The notes beneath the pieces are model-generated. The model searched no databases and was not told the origin of the DNA. It saw only the letters and a program-made list of their open reading frames with translations. The position numbers and the translations under genes are program-made. A stretch of DNA of 64,000 nt from Mesorhizobium sp. GTDB lineage: Bacteria; Pseudomonadota; Alphaproteobacteria; Rhizobiales; Rhizobiaceae. The DNA lies in contig NZ_SUGA01000001.1 in assembly GCF_004963255.1 (NCBI RefSeq), positions 548,191 through 612,190 on the forward strand, read 5' to 3'. Positions within the stretch are counted from its first letter, which is position 1, and each line of letters begins with the position of its first letter. This document shows positions 32,914-42,271 of the stretch, one piece after another.

Positions 32914-35028
32914 ATGGAAGCGATCGAGCGCCTCTATTTTCGTTATTTTCCTGAAAAGGTGCTTGGCGAAGTGCTGTCGAAGCGCTGGAGCGACAACGCC
33001 GTTCCGGTTTTCGCCACGATCCTCACGGTCGGTTTCTTCCTGCTGGAAAATCCGCATTTCTTCACGCTCGACAGCGTGACCGAGACGTCGCGCCAGCTCT
33101 CGGAGTTCGCGCTGGTGGTCGTGGCGATGGGCATCGTGCTGCTTGCCGGCGGGCTTGACCTGTCGGTGGGCAGCGTCTTTGCGCTTGCCAACATCACGGC
33201 CCTGATCTGCATCTCGCTGCTCGGCTGGCCGGTCTGGGCCACGGTGCTCGCCACGCTGGCGGTAGGAGCCGTCTGCGGCGCGATCAACGGTTTCCTGATC
33301 GGCTATCTGCGCATCCGGGCCTTCCTGACGACGCTTGTCACGCTGATCATCATCCGCTCGATCGTCGACATCATCCTGCTCCACTATGCTGTCGACGTCT
33401 CGGCGGTGTTCCCGGATTCTGACCTCTGGGCCTTCATCGGCGAGGGCAGCGTCTTCGGGATCCCGTTCTCCTTTTTGGTGGCTCTGGTCGTCATCCTGCT
33501 GTGGCACGTGGTGCTGACCCGCGCCAGGACGGGCTGGCACATCACCGCCGTCGGCGGCAGCCGCCGCTCGGCCTACAATGCCGGCCTGAAGGTCAAGTTC
33601 GTCATCTTCTCGACCTATGTCTGGTCGAGCGTGCTGGTCTCGCTGGCCGGTGTGTTTTTCGCCGCGCGTCTCGGCAGCGCCGGATCGGATACCGGCGTCG
33701 GCCTTGAGATCGCCGCGCTGACGGCGGCCGTCCTCGGCGGCAACAGTCTGGGCGGCGGCCGCGGCTCGGTGGTGAAGTCGGTGCTGGGCGCGGTGGTCGT
33801 GCTCATCCTCACCGACAGCATGGTGCGCATCGGCATAACCGGTGGCATCAGCTCGATGATCCTCGGCATCGTGCTGCTCTGTGTCGTGGCCATTGACGTG
33901 CGCTGGCTGAAGAACAGGCACAAGCTGCTCAACAAGGTCTATGTGTCGCCGAGCTATTTCCGCCTGCCGGAACTCCCCAACACCGACGCCGGATCGGCGA
34001 GCCCCTATGCGCTCAACGACCGGCTGAAAGACGTAACGCTGATCGGCAAGGGCGAGATCGAGGGACCGGAAGACGTCATCTTCGACCGCCAGGACAATCT
34101 CTACTGTCCCAATCGGCACGGAGATATCGTGCGCTTCCTGGCGCCCGATTATGCGCGGTGGGAGATTTTCGTCCATATCGGCGGCCATCCGCTGGGGATG
34201 GCGTTCGATGCCAATGACAACCTCAATGTCTGCATCGGCGGCATGGGTCTCTATCAGGTCTCGCCGGACCGCAAGGTGACCAAGCTCACCGACGAGACCA
34301 AGCGCACCTTCCTGTCGGTCATCGACGATTCCCGCCTCAAGCTCGCCGACGACCTCGACATCGCGCCGGACGGCCGCATCTTCTTCTCGGAAGCGACCAT
34401 CCGCTACGACATGCATGACTGGCCGACCGATGCGCTGGAGAGCCGCGGCAACGGACGCCTGATCTGCTACGACCCGCGGGACCGGTCGACGGCGACGATC
34501 CTGCGCGACCTGCAGTTCCCGAACGGGGTCTGCATGGCCGGCGACGGAGAATCCTTCTTCTTCGCCGAGACCTGGGGATGCCGCATAAACCGGTACTGGT
34601 TCGCGGGGCCGAATAAGGGCAAGCGCGAGGTCACGATCCCGAACCTTCCCGGGTATCCGGACAACATCAATCGCGCCTCGGACGGCAATTTCTGGCTGGC
34701 CCTGGTCGGCATGAGGTCGCCCGCTCTGGATCTCGCGATGCGGATGCCGTCGATGCGCAAACGCATGGCCAAGCGGGTCGCCAGGGACGAGTGGCTGTTC
34801 CCCAACATCAACACGGGCTGCGTCCTGAAGTTCAGGCCCGATGGCGAGATCGTCGAATCCTACTGGGACCTTGGCGGCAAAAACCATCCCATGGTGACGT
34901 CGATGCGCGAGCACAAGGGCTATCTCTATCTCGGCGGACTCTACAACGACCGGATCGGCCGGCTGAAATTGCCCGATGCCGATCCCGAATGGACGTCGCA
35001 CGCCGCCTATTGGGGAGCGCGCGCATGA
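32914..35028 (+). CDS. ABC permease fused to an SMP-30/strictosidine-synthase-like beta-propeller
   Basis: 704-residue fusion. Residues about 20-335 form a complete RbsC-family permease (VLLAGGLDLSVGSVFALANI, then LGGNSLGGGRGSVVKS). After the last membrane segment comes the basic linker RWLKNRHKLLNK, then about 355 residues of an SMP-30/gluconolactonase-like propeller (GPEDVIFDRQDNLYCPN, LADDLDIAPDGRIFFSEAT, FPNGVCMAGDGESFFFAET, GYPDNINRASDGNFWLA). The basic linker places the propeller in the cytoplasm. One frame with no interruption, so a true fusion. A propeller lactonase or hydrolase tied to the channel could process the substrate as it enters. Confidence 0.85.
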   Translation: MEAIERLYFRYFPEKVLGEVLSKRWSDNAVPVFATILTVGFFLLENPHFFTLDSVTETSRQLSEFALVVVAMGIVLLAGGLDLSVGSVFALANITALICISLLGWPVWATVLATLAVGAVCGAINGFLIGYLRIRAFLTTLVTLIIIRSIVDIILLHYAVDVSAVFPDSDLWAFIGEGSVFGIPFSFLVALVVILLWHVVLTRARTGWHITAVGGSRRSAYNAGLKVKFVIFSTYVWSSVLVSLAGVFFAARLGSAGSDTGVGLEIAALTAAVLGGNSLGGGRGSVVKSVLGAVVVLILTDSMVRIGITGGISSMILGIVLLCVVAIDVRWLKNRHKLLNKVYVSPSYFRLPELPNTDAGSASPYALNDRLKDVTLIGKGEIEGPEDVIFDRQDNLYCPNRHGDIVRFLAPDYARWEIFVHIGGHPLGMAFDANDNLNVCIGGMGLYQVSPDRKVTKLTDETKRTFLSVIDDSRLKLADDLDIAPDGRIFFSEATIRYDMHDWPTDALESRGNGRLICYDPRDRSTATILRDLQFPNGVCMAGDGESFFFAETWGCRINRYWFAGPNKGKREVTIPNLPGYPDNINRASDGNFWLALVGMRSPALDLAMRMPSMRKRMAKRVARDEWLFPNINTGCVLKFRPDGEIVESYWDLGGKNHPMVTSMREHKGYLYLGGLYNDRIGRLKLPDADPEWTSHAAYWGARA

Positions 35029-36164
35029 GCCTCTCGCGTTTCGTCGGCGGCATCGTCGACCGGTTTATGGGCGGCCGCGGCGAGCATTCCATCACCGTGC
35101 CGGTCATGGACGGCGCGCTGAAGCCGAACAATCTTCTTGAACAGGTCTCCGGCATCGGGACGCTGAAGGACGCCGACAATCTGTTGATAGCTGGCAACCT
35201 CGTCCTGGCCTCGTCGGGAAGAAGCCTCGTCGAGATCGGGAACGACGGTTCCGTCGCGACGCGCGCGACCTATGAGGCGGATATCACGTTCCTGGCGGCC
35301 TCCGCCGGCGGAGCGATCGCCGTCGGCCTGGATGGCCAGGGGATCGCGATCGCCGGCGGACCGCACAATGGAAAGCGGCTGCCCGCCAACATCGGCAATC
35401 AACGGCTCAACTGTCCGACCGCCGGCGTGTTCGTCGACGAAGACATGCTCGTGGTCTGCAACGGTTCGGGCGCCTGTCCGGTTGGCGAATGGGCGCGGGA
35501 CCTTCTGGAGCTCGGGCGCAGCGGCAGCGTGCTGAAGATCGATATCGCAAGCCAGAACGCCTCGGTGATCCAGGGCGGCCTCGGCTATCCTTCCGGCGTG
35601 TGCATCGCCGGCCGCGATCGCGTGGCCGTCAGCGAGGCATGGCGGCACCGCCTGCTGACCGTCGGGATCGGCGGCGAAGACCGCGCGACGCCGCTGGCGG
35701 ATCTGCCAGCCTATCCGGGCCGCGTCTGTCCGTCGGATCACGGGGGGTACTGGCTGACCATGTTTGCGGTGCGCTCCCAACTGCAGGAATTCGTGCTGCG
35801 CGAAAAGCGCTACAAGCGCGAGATGATGGAGACGGTCGCTCCCGAATACTGGATCGCGCCGACGCTCTCGAGCGGCCATAGCTTCAAGGAGCCTCTGCAG
35901 GCGGGCGGCGTCATCCGGCTTGGCATACACAAGCCATGGGCCCCCGCGCGCTCCTATGGGCTCGTGGTCAGGCTCGACGATCAATTCCAGCCGATCTGGA
36001 GCGCCCACAGCCGGGCCGACGGCAAACGCCACGGGATAACCTCCTGTGTGGAGCAGGCCGGGAGGCTTCTCATAACCTCGAAAGGCTGCGGCGAGATCAT
36101 CGCCGTCGACCATCTCGATCCCAGCGAGCCGGACATCGATTCCACCCTGGATGCGGTAGCATGA
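35025..36164 (+). CDS. SMP-30/gluconolactonase-like beta-propeller protein
   Basis: 379 residues, start overlapping the preceding stop (ATGA). It shares propeller-type repeats and the closing pattern (GLGYPSGVCIAGRDRVAVSEA, LPAYPGRVCPSDHGGYWLTMF) with the C-terminal half of the fusion before it, so it looks like a diverged duplicate of that domain. No signal peptide is evident, so it is cytoplasmic. Several metal-binding acidic residues typical of active SMP-30 lactonases are hard to place. It could be a lactonase or a non-catalytic partner of the fused propeller. Confidence 0.75.
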   Translation: MSLSRFVGGIVDRFMGGRGEHSITVPVMDGALKPNNLLEQVSGIGTLKDADNLLIAGNLVLASSGRSLVEIGNDGSVATRATYEADITFLAASAGGAIAVGLDGQGIAIAGGPHNGKRLPANIGNQRLNCPTAGVFVDEDMLVVCNGSGACPVGEWARDLLELGRSGSVLKIDIASQNASVIQGGLGYPSGVCIAGRDRVAVSEAWRHRLLTVGIGGEDRATPLADLPAYPGRVCPSDHGGYWLTMFAVRSQLQEFVLREKRYKREMMETVAPEYWIAPTLSSGHSFKEPLQAGGVIRLGIHKPWAPARSYGLVVRLDDQFQPIWSAHSRADGKRHGITSCVEQAGRLLITSKGCGEIIAVDHLDPSEPDIDSTLDAVA

Positions 36165-37663
36165 CTCCCATTGTCGAACTCAAGGCGGCAACCAAGGATT
36201 TCCGCGGCAATCCGGCGTTCCTGGATGTCGATTTCCAGCTGCTGCCTGGCGAGATCCACGCTTTGCTCGGCGAAAACGGTGCCGGCAAATCCACCCTCAC
36301 CAAGGTCATTGCGGGCGTCTATCCGCTGAGCAGCGGCAAGCTTTTCATCAACGGCCGGGAAGAGCGCCTCAGCACCCCCGCCGAGGGCCTCGCGAAGGGC
36401 ATCGCCATGGTCTACCAGGAGAACAGCCTGGTGCCATCGATGACGGTCGCCCAGAACATCTATCTCGGCAAGGAGAAGCCGCTCAATCGCCTGCGCGGCG
36501 TCTATATCTCAGCGCAGCAATTCCTGCAGTCGCTCAATTTCCATGTCGATCCCTCGGCAATCGTCGGCTCGCTCGGCGCGGCCCAGAAGCAGATGGTGGA
36601 GATCGCGCGGGCGGTTCACCACAAGGCCAAGGTGATCATCTTCGACGAGCCGACGGCGACGCTGACGCCCGAGGAGAAGAGCTATTTCTTCAAGCTGATC
36701 AGGAAGCTGAAGGAAGAGGGGGTCTCCATCATCTTCATCTCGCACGCGCTTGAGGAAGCGCTGCTGGTGGCGGATCGCATCACCATCCTGCGCGACGGCA
36801 GGCTGGTCGCATCAGACAGGGCGTCCGCCTTCGACCGCCAGAAGATCATCCAGGCGATGGTCGGCCGCACGCTCACCGATGAGATCTACAGCGGTGCTTC
36901 GCGGAGCCGCGCGCCGCGTCCGCGCGGGCCAAAAGTGCTTTCGGTCGAAAACCTGTCGATGGGCAACATGGTCCGCAACACGTCCTTCTCGCTTTATGCC
37001 GGCCAGGTGACGGGCATCTTCGGCCTGGTCGGGTCCGGCCGCACCGAGACGCTGAAGGTTGTCAGCGGCGTGCTCAAGCGCGATTTCTTCCACGGCGGCG
37101 AGGTGAAGATCGACGGCCAGGCCAAACGCTACCTGGTGCCGGCGCCCGCCGTCCGCGACGGCATCGTCTACGTCACGGAGGAGCGCAAGGCCGAGGGCTT
37201 TTTCGAGACCATGAGCATCGCAGAGAACATCTATATGGGCCATCTCGGCGGCCAGCCCTATGGCGGCCTCAACATCATATCGATGAAGCAGGCGCGCTCG
37301 CTCGCCGAAGACTGGCGCAAGCGTCTGAACATCCGCGCCATCGACCCCAATGCGAAGGTCATCGAGCTGTCAGGCGGCAACCAGCAGAAGGTCGTCATCG
37401 CCAAGGCGCTGGTGCAGAAGCCGAGGCTTGTGATCTTCGACGAGCCGACACGCGGCGTCGATGTCGGCGCAATCGCCGAGATCCACGCCTTCATCAACCA
37501 GCTCGCCGACCAGGGAATCGCGATCGCGGTGATCTCTTCCTACCTGCCGGAAATCCTCACGCTGTCGGACCGGATCCTCATTGCGCGCCAAGGCAAGATC
37601 GTCGAGGAAATGGATCGCCGCAACGCAACGGAAGAGGCAATCATGTATGCCGCGGTCCATTAG
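36161..37663 (+). CDS. ABC sugar-type importer ATPase (RbsA/XylG family)
   Basis: 500 residues with two nucleotide-binding domains. The first has Walker A GENGAGKST (about 35-43), a degenerate signature LGAAQKQMVEIARA and Walker B VIIFDEPTATLT. The second has the usual weak P-loop GLVGSGRTET, signature LSGGNQQKVVIAKAL and FDEPTRGVDVGA. ATGA overlap with the preceding gene. It energises import by the two permeases. The operon ends 21 nt from the convergent HMG-CoA lyase gene. Confidence 0.92.
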   Translation: MTPIVELKAATKDFRGNPAFLDVDFQLLPGEIHALLGENGAGKSTLTKVIAGVYPLSSGKLFINGREERLSTPAEGLAKGIAMVYQENSLVPSMTVAQNIYLGKEKPLNRLRGVYISAQQFLQSLNFHVDPSAIVGSLGAAQKQMVEIARAVHHKAKVIIFDEPTATLTPEEKSYFFKLIRKLKEEGVSIIFISHALEEALLVADRITILRDGRLVASDRASAFDRQKIIQAMVGRTLTDEIYSGASRSRAPRPRGPKVLSVENLSMGNMVRNTSFSLYAGQVTGIFGLVGSGRTETLKVVSGVLKRDFFHGGEVKIDGQAKRYLVPAPAVRDGIVYVTEERKAEGFFETMSIAENIYMGHLGGQPYGGLNIISMKQARSLAEDWRKRLNIRAIDPNAKVIELSGGNQQKVVIAKALVQKPRLVIFDEPTRGVDVGAIAEIHAFINQLADQGIAIAVISSYLPEILTLSDRILIARQGKIVEEMDRRNATEEAIMYAAVH

Positions 37664-37684
37664 GATCTGCGCTAAAGCGACGGA

Positions 37685-38557
37685 TCAGTCGCACGAACCG
37701 GCACCGGTCTTCAGGCGCAGTGCCAGGGCGCGGGCATGCGCCAACTTCCCGGTATCGATTCCGGTGTCGTATCCGAGCCGCGTCAAATGCGCGACGACAG
37801 CCTCCGTGGCGACATTGCCGGCCGCACCCGGCGCATAGGGGCAACCGCCCAGCCCGCCGACAGCGCTGTCGAAGATCCGGATGCCGAAGGCCAGGGCAAC
37901 ATCGATGTTCGCCAGGGCCTGGCCCGACGTGTCGTGGAAGTGACAGGCAAGGTGCGAGGCAGCAATGCCACGGGTAACGTCGGCCAGCATCCGATCGACC
38001 CTTTCGGGACTCGCGCGTCCGATCGTATCCGCGACGGCCACCTCCCCGCAGCCGATGCCAATCAGGCGCTCGGAGACATTTCTCACCGCTTCCGGCTCGA
38101 TGGCTCCTTCATACGGGCAGTCGATGGCGCAGGAGACGTAGCCTCTCACAGGGAGCCCGTGGACGGCGGCAAGAGCCATCACCGGTCTGAACCGCTCGAT
38201 GCTCTGCGCGATCGTACAGTTGGTGTTTTTCTGCGCAAAGGTCTCCGACGCGCTGGCGAAGACGGCAAGTTCCTGGGCGCCGGCCGCAATCGCCGCTGCG
38301 GCGCCTTCTTCGTTCGGCACCAGCGCGGAGAGCACCAGGCCGGGCCGGCGCGGAGCGTTACGCATGACCTCGTCATGGTCCGCCATCTGCGGCACCCATT
38401 TTGGCGAAACGAATGCCGTCGCCTCTATCCGCGTAAGCCCGGCATCCGCCAGCAGCCCGATCAGGGCGATCTTCCGGTCACTGGCAATGATCGTCTTCTC
38501 GTTCTGCAGGCCGTCGCGGCAACCCACCTCGACGATCGTAACGCTCGGTTGGCTCAT
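37685..38557 (-). CDS. mvaB: Hydroxymethylglutaryl-CoA lyase
   Basis: 290 residues of the HMGL-like TIM-barrel family. It carries EVGCRDGLQNE with catalytic Arg14-Asp15, CHFHDT with metal ligands His206 and His208, and the diagnostic GLGGCPYAPGAAGN with catalytic Cys239. It splits HMG-CoA into acetyl-CoA and acetoacetate. The start at 38557 is where homology begins; upstream frame extension ignored. It faces the importer operon tail-to-tail, so it needs its own promoter, yet completes the pathway begun by MvaA. Confidence 0.93.
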   Translation of the reverse strand: MSQPSVTIVEVGCRDGLQNEKTIIASDRKIALIGLLADAGLTRIEATAFVSPKWVPQMADHDEVMRNAPRRPGLVLSALVPNEEGAAAAIAAGAQELAVFASASETFAQKNTNCTIAQSIERFRPVMALAAVHGLPVRGYVSCAIDCPYEGAIEPEAVRNVSERLIGIGCGEVAVADTIGRASPERVDRMLADVTRGIAASHLACHFHDTSGQALANIDVALAFGIRIFDSAVGGLGGCPYAPGAAGNVATEAVVAHLTRLGYDTGIDTGKLAHARALALRLKTGAGSCD

Positions 38558-39313
38558 CGGTCGGTTGCTGTTAGCTCGCACATATTGCGCGCTAACAAAC
38601 TCTCTCTGGGACGTGCTGGAACAGGTACAGACCCGAACAAAATGGTGGGATCTGTGCCTAAATCTCGCGAGCGGAAGGTGCGTGTCGCCGAGCCTGGGGT
38701 TTTCTGCGTTTTGCAAGATCGCCCGCCTGGACCTCGGCCATGCCTTTATTCAGAGTGCTCGCCACTGGGTTGCCAGACCATTCCAGAAAATACAAAGGAA
38801 ACGGGTTGGCAATCAGCCCTAGCGACTAACATAATCGTTATTCGGCAAGGGGTTACGAAGCGGTTCGCCCAAGTCGATTCAAGAAGCTGATCCAGCCACT
38901 CGGTGAACCGAATTTAGGGTGTGTGCGTCAAGTTCTGCAAAAAGGGGGCGGCCATATTGCTGGTCATGCGTTCCTCGCGAGGGAATCGGTGACGTTGAAC
39001 ATCACCAGCCTGCCATGACCGCCCTCTCTCAGCGAAATTGCAGAACTCTCAGCACACTACCTCCTCACGCTCCGGCTGGCATAGGTCTTGTAAAGACGCT
39101 GCTGACTGAGGCATCCTGCGTGATCGCGTCCGGGCAATCGATCGCCGCCGACATGATCCCTCTCGCCATGTAGGGCGCCCAATGCTCCGACCGCGCTGCG
39201 ACCGATCACGGATGCGCGTGGCTTCGTTGCCGATATCTCTTCCGCGGACGCGCTCTATCGCGCCTGATGCATCGGTGCCGATCGTCGGGTCCGGCCTGAC
39301 ACAAGTTGCAAAA
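38558..39313. other. Intergenic region without recognised genes
   Basis: No credible coding frame. It includes a 137-bp element with terminal inverted repeats at 38921-39057 and otherwise featureless sequence between the lyase gene and the IclR gene. Confidence 0.5.
38921..39057. mobile_element. Short element with terminal inverted repeats (MITE-like)
   Basis: Left end GTGTGCGTCAAGTTCTGCAA (38921-38940) and right end TTGCAGAACTCTCAGCACAC (39038-39057) are imperfect inverted repeats, and inner GGGCGGCCAT / ATGACCGCCC also pair. There is no transposase. Could be a deleted insertion sequence or a MITE; family not identified. Confidence 0.45.
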
Positions 39314-40072
39314 TCACCCGCTGGTGAGCGCCTCTACGTTACAGCGCAATTTCAGGATCGCGGCGGTGAGGGTGGCCTCGCCTTCCTTGAAGCGCGCTGA
39401 CGGCGTCGGGATCGACACGCCATAAAAGTCGCCCTTCCAGTCCTTGAAGGCGATGCCCACCGCCGAAATGCCGGGAGTGTGCTCGTCGAGATCGAAGGCT
39501 ACTCCTTCCCGGCGGATCTGCGCGATCTCCTCGAGAAAATTGGACATGTTGCGCTCAACGCTGGCTCTCGCCCATTCGCCGCGCGCCAAACGTTCCACAG
39601 CGTCATTGTCCATGAGCGCCAAGCAGGCCTTGCCGTTTGCCGTTGTCGTCAGCGGAAAGGTTTCCCCAACCGAAGAAACGGCGCGCAGCCTTTGCGTGCC
39701 TGTGATCTGGTCGATGAAGATTAGGATGTTCCCGCGCAGTATGGACAGGTCGACGGTCTCCCCGGTATTGCGCGACAGATCCTGCAGCAGTGGGCGGATG
39801 GTCTCGGCGATATTGTAGTGGGCGGATTCTGCGAGCGAATGCAGCTCGGGGCCGAGCCTTATGCCCGCGCCGGCGCCGGAAGCGATCACCAAACGCTCGG
39901 CCTGAAGCGCGCCGACAATGCGCTGCACGGTCGATCTCGGCAGGTCGACCCGTTCCGCGATCTGGCCAAGGCTCATCCCGGTCTGCGAGCCCTTCAGCGC
40001 CCGAAGTACCGACGCCGCGCGCGCGATGACCTGAATGCCGTTCCTCGCCTCGGCTATATCGGCTTCCGACAT
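39314..40072 (-). CDS. IclR-family transcriptional regulator
   Basis: 252 residues. An N-terminal winged HTH (SLGQIAERVDLPRSTVQRIVGAL, about 33-55) is followed by the IclR effector domain (LLQDLSRNTGETVDLSILRG through GISAVGIAFKD). It is divergent from the cyclase operon at 40282, and the gap holds two dyads, so it very likely controls that operon in response to the operon's substrate or product. ATG at 40072 with AGGA upstream. Confidence 0.92.
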   Translation of the reverse strand: MSEADIAEARNGIQVIARAASVLRALKGSQTGMSLGQIAERVDLPRSTVQRIVGALQAERLVIASGAGAGIRLGPELHSLAESAHYNIAETIRPLLQDLSRNTGETVDLSILRGNILIFIDQITGTQRLRAVSSVGETFPLTTTANGKACLALMDNDAVERLARGEWARASVERNMSNFLEEIAQIRREGVAFDLDEHTPGISAVGIAFKDWKGDFYGVSIPTPSARFKEGEATLTAAILKLRCNVEALTSG

Positions 40073-40150
40073 CGTCCTGCTCCTTTCCGCCGTATGGCGT
40101 TTGCCACGGAAATTCTTGGGGCGCCAGCCTCATTGTGGGTTTGATAAACC

Positions 40151-40193
40151 GTATCATGATACAGCTTGACTGCAATACGGTACATATGTATCA
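40151..40193. promoter_or_regulatory. Two dyads in the iclR-cyclase intergenic region
   Basis: Perfect palindromes GTATCATGATAC (40151-40162) and TACATATGTA (40181-40190). TGATACA at 40158-40164 and TGTATCA at 40187-40193 also form an inverted pair. Probable IclR-type operator. Confidence 0.6.
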
Positions 40194-40281
40194 AATTGCA
40201 GTACAGGAGACTCGGGAGGAGTTTTCCGCATTCAGTCTGAAGACTTGACCCTGCCTCGGTGGGGGATGGAGGATTTTTGCC

Positions 40282-41121
40282 ATGACGATCACGGTTCGCG
40301 GGATTGAGTTCCAGGATAATCTGGACAATCCGATGGGCATCGAATTCTACAATCTGTCTCATCGCTTCGGCTATCAGTGCCCGAATTGGCCCTATTTCCG
40401 CGACGTCCGCATCGAGCGCATGCACTACATGGCCAAGTCCGGCGTGCTGTCGCAGACCATCACCACGACAATGCATGTTACGACACATATCGATGCGCCG
40501 GCGCATGTCGTGCAGGGCACCCCCTTCATCGACGAGGTGCCGCTGCCGCATTTCTTCGGCTCGGGCATCGTAGTGTCGCTGCCGAAGAAGAAGTGGGAGC
40601 AGATCACCGCGGACGACCTTGAGAAGGCCTGCGGCAAGGCGATCCGCAAGGGCGATGTGCTGATCATCAACACCGGCTGGCACAAGGTCTACGAGGACGG
40701 CGACTACTTCCCCTATTGTCCGGGCTTCGTGCCGTCGGCGGCCGACTGGATGATCGAGAAGGGCGTCAAGGTCGTCGGTCACGACACCCAGGCCAACGAC
40801 CATCCGCTGGCCACCGCCATCGGGCCGCAGCGCAACGGTCCGCTGCTTCCGCATCTGGCGGAGGAATACAAGCAATGGTCGGGCGGCGTCGACTGGAAGG
40901 ATGCTTTCCCCGAGTGGGAGCCGGTGCACCAGAAGATCTTCAAGGCCGGCATCCTCGGTATCGAAAATGTCGGCGGCGATCTTGACGCGGTGACCGGCAA
41001 GCGCTGCACCTTCGCCTTCTTTCCAATCAACTGGGACCGCGGAGACGGCTGCATCATCCGCCTTGTAGCGATGATTGACAAAGCCCAGAAATACCGCATC
41101 GAGCCCGGCGAGGCGTTCTGA
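40282..41121 (+). CDS. Cyclase family hydrolase (kynurenine formamidase-like)
   Basis: 279 residues with the metal-binding signature HVTTHIDAPAHV (about 66-77), the HxGTHxDxPxHF-type motif of the cyclase/formamidase family. A GHDTQANDHP segment further on supplies another His pair. Members hydrolyse N-formyl amides or lactam and ring bonds, or isomerise keto acids. First gene of the operon; the upstream region has the IclR-type dyads. The substrate is unknown but probably the first compound opened after import. Confidence 0.85.
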   Translation: MTITVRGIEFQDNLDNPMGIEFYNLSHRFGYQCPNWPYFRDVRIERMHYMAKSGVLSQTITTTMHVTTHIDAPAHVVQGTPFIDEVPLPHFFGSGIVVSLPKKKWEQITADDLEKACGKAIRKGDVLIINTGWHKVYEDGDYFPYCPGFVPSAADWMIEKGVKVVGHDTQANDHPLATAIGPQRNGPLLPHLAEEYKQWSGGVDWKDAFPEWEPVHQKIFKAGILGIENVGGDLDAVTGKRCTFAFFPINWDRGDGCIIRLVAMIDKAQKYRIEPGEAF

Positions 41122-41471
41122 TGCTTGTCAAGCGCTTTGCCGATGCGAAGCCCTATGAGGCGCCCAATCATCGCGGCGTCGTTGGGCTTCGTCTCCAGGG
41201 CTTCGAGTCAGGCGGACCTGAGAACCAATGGGTCGGCCTGTCGCAATTCCTCCCGTGGGGCGGGGCAGGACCGGATTCGACGCCGTTCGAAAAAGTCTAC
41301 GTCGTCCTCGAGGGGCAAATGACGGTGATCGCGAACGGCATCGAGACGGTCCTGCAAAAATACGATTCCTGCACGATCGCACCGGGCGAAGTGCGCGAGA
41401 TTGTCAACCGCACCAACCATGTCTGCTCGATGCTGGTCGTCATTCCCTACCCAGCCGGAGCGACGTCATGA
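41121..41471 (+). CDS. Cupin-domain protein
   Basis: 116 residues, start overlapping the cyclase stop (TGATG). Single cupin fold: FEKVYVVLEGQMTVIANG (about 56-73) and YDSCTIAPGEVREIVNRTNHVCSMLVV. The first motif lacks the usual His pair and only one His is seen in the second, so metal binding is doubtful. May be an isomerase or binding protein for the operon's intermediate. Confidence 0.85.
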   Translation: MLVKRFADAKPYEAPNHRGVVGLRLQGFESGGPENQWVGLSQFLPWGGAGPDSTPFEKVYVVLEGQMTVIANGIETVLQKYDSCTIAPGEVREIVNRTNHVCSMLVVIPYPAGATS

Positions 41472-42268
41472 GTGATTTCCTCAAAACCCCGATGTCGCTG
41501 TTCGACGTTGCGGGAAAAGTGGCGATTGTCACAGGCGCGTCCGGGGCCTTCGGGGCACTGGCAGCACAGGTGCTTGCAGGTGCTGGTGCAAAGCTCGCCC
41601 TTGTCGCCGGTAAGGTTGATGCCCTGGAAGAGACGGCGGTCGCATGCCAGGAACTCGGCGCCGAAGTCGAAGCGATCAATGCCCGCCCGTCCGATGAGGC
41701 CGCCTGCGCGGCGATCGTCTCGAAGACGGTGGAGCGCTTCGGCCGCATCGACATCCTCGTGGTAGCATCGGGCAAGAACGACGTGGCGAAAATCACCGAA
41801 ATGGCGCCGGCGCGCTTCCTCGACGTGATGGACGCAAACGTCACGCAATCCTGGCTGATGGCGCGCGCTGCCGGCAAGCAGATGCTGGCGCAAGGGGAAG
41901 GCGGCAAAATGGTGCTGATGTCCTCGGCGCGCGGCCTGCTCGGCCATCCGGCCGGATATAGCGCCTATTGCGCATCGAAGGCCGCCGTCGACGGCATCAC
42001 CAGGGCGCTTGGCTGCGAATGGGGGCCGACCGGCATTACCGTCAACGCCATTGCACCAACCGTCTTCCGCTCGCCGCTGACAGCCTGGATGTTCGAAGAT
42101 ACGGAAGACGCCGAGACCGTCCGTAAGGGCTTTCTGACGCGCGTGCCCAAGGGCCGTCTCGGCGAGCCGCAGGATTTGGCCGGGCCGCTGCTGTTCCTGG
42201 CCTCGAAGGCTTCGGATTTCTACACCGGGCACACGCTCTATGCCGATGGCGGCTATACGGCGGGGTGA
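41468..42268 (+). CDS. Short-chain dehydrogenase/reductase
   Basis: 266 residues, ATGA overlap with the cupin gene. Cofactor loop TGASGAFG (about 22-29), active-site Ser in MSSARG, and YSAYCASK (Tyr and Lys of the catalytic triad). NAD-type Rossmann start without an obvious NADP Arg. Probably oxidises a secondary alcohol of the pathway intermediate. Confidence 0.9.
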   Translation: MSDFLKTPMSLFDVAGKVAIVTGASGAFGALAAQVLAGAGAKLALVAGKVDALEETAVACQELGAEVEAINARPSDEAACAAIVSKTVERFGRIDILVVASGKNDVAKITEMAPARFLDVMDANVTQSWLMARAAGKQMLAQGEGGKMVLMSSARGLLGHPAGYSAYCASKAAVDGITRALGCEWGPTGITVNAIAPTVFRSPLTAWMFEDTEDAETVRKGFLTRVPKGRLGEPQDLAGPLLFLASKASDFYTGHTLYADGGYTAG

Positions 42269-42271
42269 GGC

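Noticed and set aside
31768..35001. A 1077-residue open frame on the minus strand
   Set aside because: It is the antisense of the binding-protein and permease-fusion genes, rich in Arg, His and Asp with no domain, a usual shadow in GC-rich DNA.
38919..39173. 84-residue plus-strand frame across the inverted-repeat element
   Set aside because: Crosses both terminal repeats and shows no domain; more likely chance.
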